This document shows, one piece after another, positions 63,833 through 64,000 of a stretch of 64,000 nt of DNA. The notes below the pieces were generated by a model. The model saw nothing but the letters and a program-made list of their open reading frames with translations. It was not told the origin of the DNA and searched no databases. The DNA lies in assembly GCA_046160305.1 (NCBI GenBank), contig JBJXGX010000302.1, forward strand, positions 1-64,000, written 5' to 3'. Numbering within the stretch: position 1 is the first letter of the stretch; every line of letters starts with the position of its first letter. The DNA comes from SHXR01 sp046160305. Lineage in GTDB: Bacteria; Pseudomonadota; Gammaproteobacteria; Burkholderiales; SG8-39. A program made the position numbers and the translations under genes.

Positions 63833-64000
63833 GTGATCACAGGATTCACCAACACCCGCATCACCGTTGCCGACAACGTTTCCCTCTCGGTCCACACCGC
63901 CGGACAAGGCCCGGCGGTATTGCTCCTGCACGGTTATCCCCAATCGCATTACATCTGGCGCCACCTCGGTCCCAAGCTCGCCGAGCGATTCTCCGTCGTA
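63833..64000 (+). CDS. Alpha/beta hydrolase, N-terminal part (cut by right edge)
   Basis: Fifty-six residues are visible from the GTG at 63833, with CCGGAGGA just upstream. The sequence MITGFTNTRITVADNV, then QGPAVLLLHGYPQSHYIWR, has the oxyanion HGYPQ motif of epoxide hydrolase and haloacetate dehalogenase relatives. The nucleophile and the rest lie beyond the window. Confidence 0.8.
   Translation, partial: MITGFTNTRITVADNVSLSVHTAGQGPAVLLLHGYPQSHYIWRHLGPKLAERFSVV

Overview
The window is about 64 kb of dense, high-GC bacterial chromosome with short intergenic gaps and frequent 1-17 base gene overlaps. Gene content points to a betaproteobacterium, probably Burkholderiales-like: the run serS-rarA-lolA-ftsK with trxB nearby, a stand-alone P-II protein, TctE-type two-component kinase and many small-molecule catabolic enzymes. 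This placement is inferred from gene content and order; no rRNA is present.

Positions 1-13.8 kb hold most of an aryl polyene (APE / xanthomonadin-type) pigment cluster. Ten leftward genes encode a PlsC-like acyltransferase, a family 2 glycosyltransferase, a flavin-dependent halogenase-like enzyme, an acyl carrier protein, a small membrane protein, an acyl/aryl-ACP ligase, a hotdog dehydratase, an LpxL-like acyltransferase, a LolA-like carrier and an RND/MMPL exporter. They run into a ketosynthase cut by the left edge. A MipA/OmpV outer-membrane protein, a polysaccharide deacetylase and a methyltransferase lie just upstream. The ketoreductase, second ketosynthase and thioesterase expected in such clusters are not seen and may lie beyond the left edge.

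From 15.16 to 17.03 kb there is a tRNA-Ser(CGA) gene whose 3' end is repeated 1.8 kb downstream. The 19-bp direct repeats bracket a small islet holding hicB-hicA and a degraded HigBA-like module, with no integrase: the remnant of a tRNA-integrated island.

Positions 17-26 kb are accessory metabolism (two alpha/beta hydrolases, an MFS exporter, a CmcJ/NvfI-type oxygenase, a split chromate transporter, a thiolase-like protein, a GAF/degenerate GGDEF protein, an acyl-CoA ligase). Positions 26-40 kb are core housekeeping: serS, rarA, lolA, ftsK, a Crp/Fnr regulator, trxB, an Smr-domain gene, P-II, and rhlE.

Positions 40-52 kb mix detoxification and catabolism (GST, VOC protein, an exported deaminase, an enolase-superfamily enzyme, a metal-ligand-deficient M24 protein, an HpcH/HpaI aldolase), a VapBC module, a protealysin-like metalloprotease with its emfourin-type inhibitor, and a TldD/PmbA pair coupled to an NAD-dependent epimerase. 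Positions 52-64 kb carry an ArnT-like glycosyltransferase, a two-component system, a TonB-dependent receptor, a three-gene molybdenum hydroxylase operon (FeS, Mo, FAD) with a terminator, and the start of an alpha/beta hydrolase. Two families of dispersed intergenic inverted repeats recur between 43 and 64 kb.
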